NCBI GenBank assembly: GCA_002389665.1
Contig: DGNO01000003.1
Location: 124,001-188,000, forward strand
Reading direction: 5' to 3'
DNA from: Rhodobiaceae bacterium UBA4490
Lineage (GTDB): Bacteria > Pseudomonadota > Alphaproteobacteria > Parvibaculales > Parvibaculaceae
Length of the DNA: 64,000 nt
A model generated the notes under the pieces. That model was not told the origin of the DNA. It ran no database searches and worked only from the letters and a program-made list of their open reading frames with translations. Both the position numbers and the translations under genes were made by a program. Below, in pieces: positions 63,944 to 64,000 of the stretch; positions within the stretch are counted from its first letter, which is position 1, and each line of letters opens with the position of its first letter.

Positions 63944-64000
63944 TTACTCTTCTGGGCAGGCACCGCTTGCGCTCTTGATGAGCTGGCCGTCCACTGCCTC
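63944..64000 (-). CDS. Possible 3' end of a minus-strand gene, cut by window edge
   Basis: Reading leftward from the window end, the frame is open for 18 codons (ending GACPEE) to a TAA at 63944-63946. The preceding hairpin CCTGCCC/GGGCAGG (63934-63940 / 63954-63960) overlaps it. With so little sequence the call is tentative. Confidence 0.3.
   Translation of the reverse strand, partial: EAVDGQLIKSASGACPEE

Overview
The window looks like a chromosomal segment of a GC-rich, free-living alphaproteobacterium, most like Hyphomicrobiales/Parvibaculum-type lineages. This rests on family content: a DUF2336 protein, a PodJ-like polarity protein with Sel1 repeats, class I lysyl-tRNA synthetase, a DUF6460 protein, a TIGR02186 protein beside TauE/SafE, and an unusually dense set of acyl-CoA enzymes. 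I see no rRNA, tRNA, CRISPR array, insertion sequence or prophage. Nearly all sequence is coding and gene starts are usually preceded by purine-rich ribosome binding sites.

Layout. 1-9 kb: end of a DUF2336 gene, then SDR, acyl-CoA dehydrogenase, globin, MaoC hydratase, thiolase, YjbQ, hot-dog, dienoyl-CoA isomerase-like and hydratase-2 genes. 9-11.5 kb: a palindromic intergenic repeat, a GlxA-type regulator coupled to a DJ-1/PfpI enzyme, then a gene-poor stretch with a strong promoter, a highly structured RNA candidate (6S-like in size and shape) and a small cysteine-rich ORF. 11.7-23.5 kb: further acyl-CoA dehydrogenase, crotonases, esterase/hydrolases, two adjacent double hot-dog thioesterases, SDR, cold shock protein and an MDR reductase. 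23.5-25.1 kb: RidA and two exported, very acidic low-complexity proteins. 25.3-32.5 kb: a beta-oxidation operon (MerR regulator, two acyl-CoA dehydrogenases, thiolase, fused crotonase/3-hydroxyacyl-CoA dehydrogenase) behind a promoter with a perfect palindromic operator. 32.7-39.8 kb: envelope and polarity genes (CAP lipoprotein, PodJ-like, TauE/SafE, TIGR02186, CcdA, DUF3429). 39.8-43 kb: two members of the ligase-associated DNA repair group (PdeM and DEXH helicase). 43-54 kb: MscS channel, small DUF proteins, a 2,4-dienoyl-CoA reductase-like SDR, a TetR-led operon, two PaaI-type thioesterases with a MATE pump, and DUF952-pyrD-arsC. 53.7-64 kb: a LexA-like S24 regulator, an uncharacterised lipoprotein/TPR pair, lysS, a degenerate histidine kinase-HPt protein, a DinG-like helicase and a TerB-like protein.

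How it fits together. The dominant theme is degradation of fatty or other long acyl chains: dehydrogenation, hydration by crotonase or hydratase-2 routes, 3-hydroxyacyl oxidation, thiolysis, auxiliary enzymes for unsaturated chains (dienoyl-CoA isomerase-like, enoyl-CoA isomerase-like and dienoyl-CoA reductase-like) and many hot-dog thioesterases and esterases. The most interesting observations are: (1) a sensor-kinase-like protein that has lost both its H-box histidine and its HPt histidine; (2) a 16-bp element at the MerR/beta-oxidation promoter that recurs with 14/16 identity at the same place in the promoter of the structured RNA, suggesting an RNA tied to fatty-acid control; and (3) a cluster of four GANTC sites in front of the podJ-like gene. 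I found no clearly new defence or mobile system.
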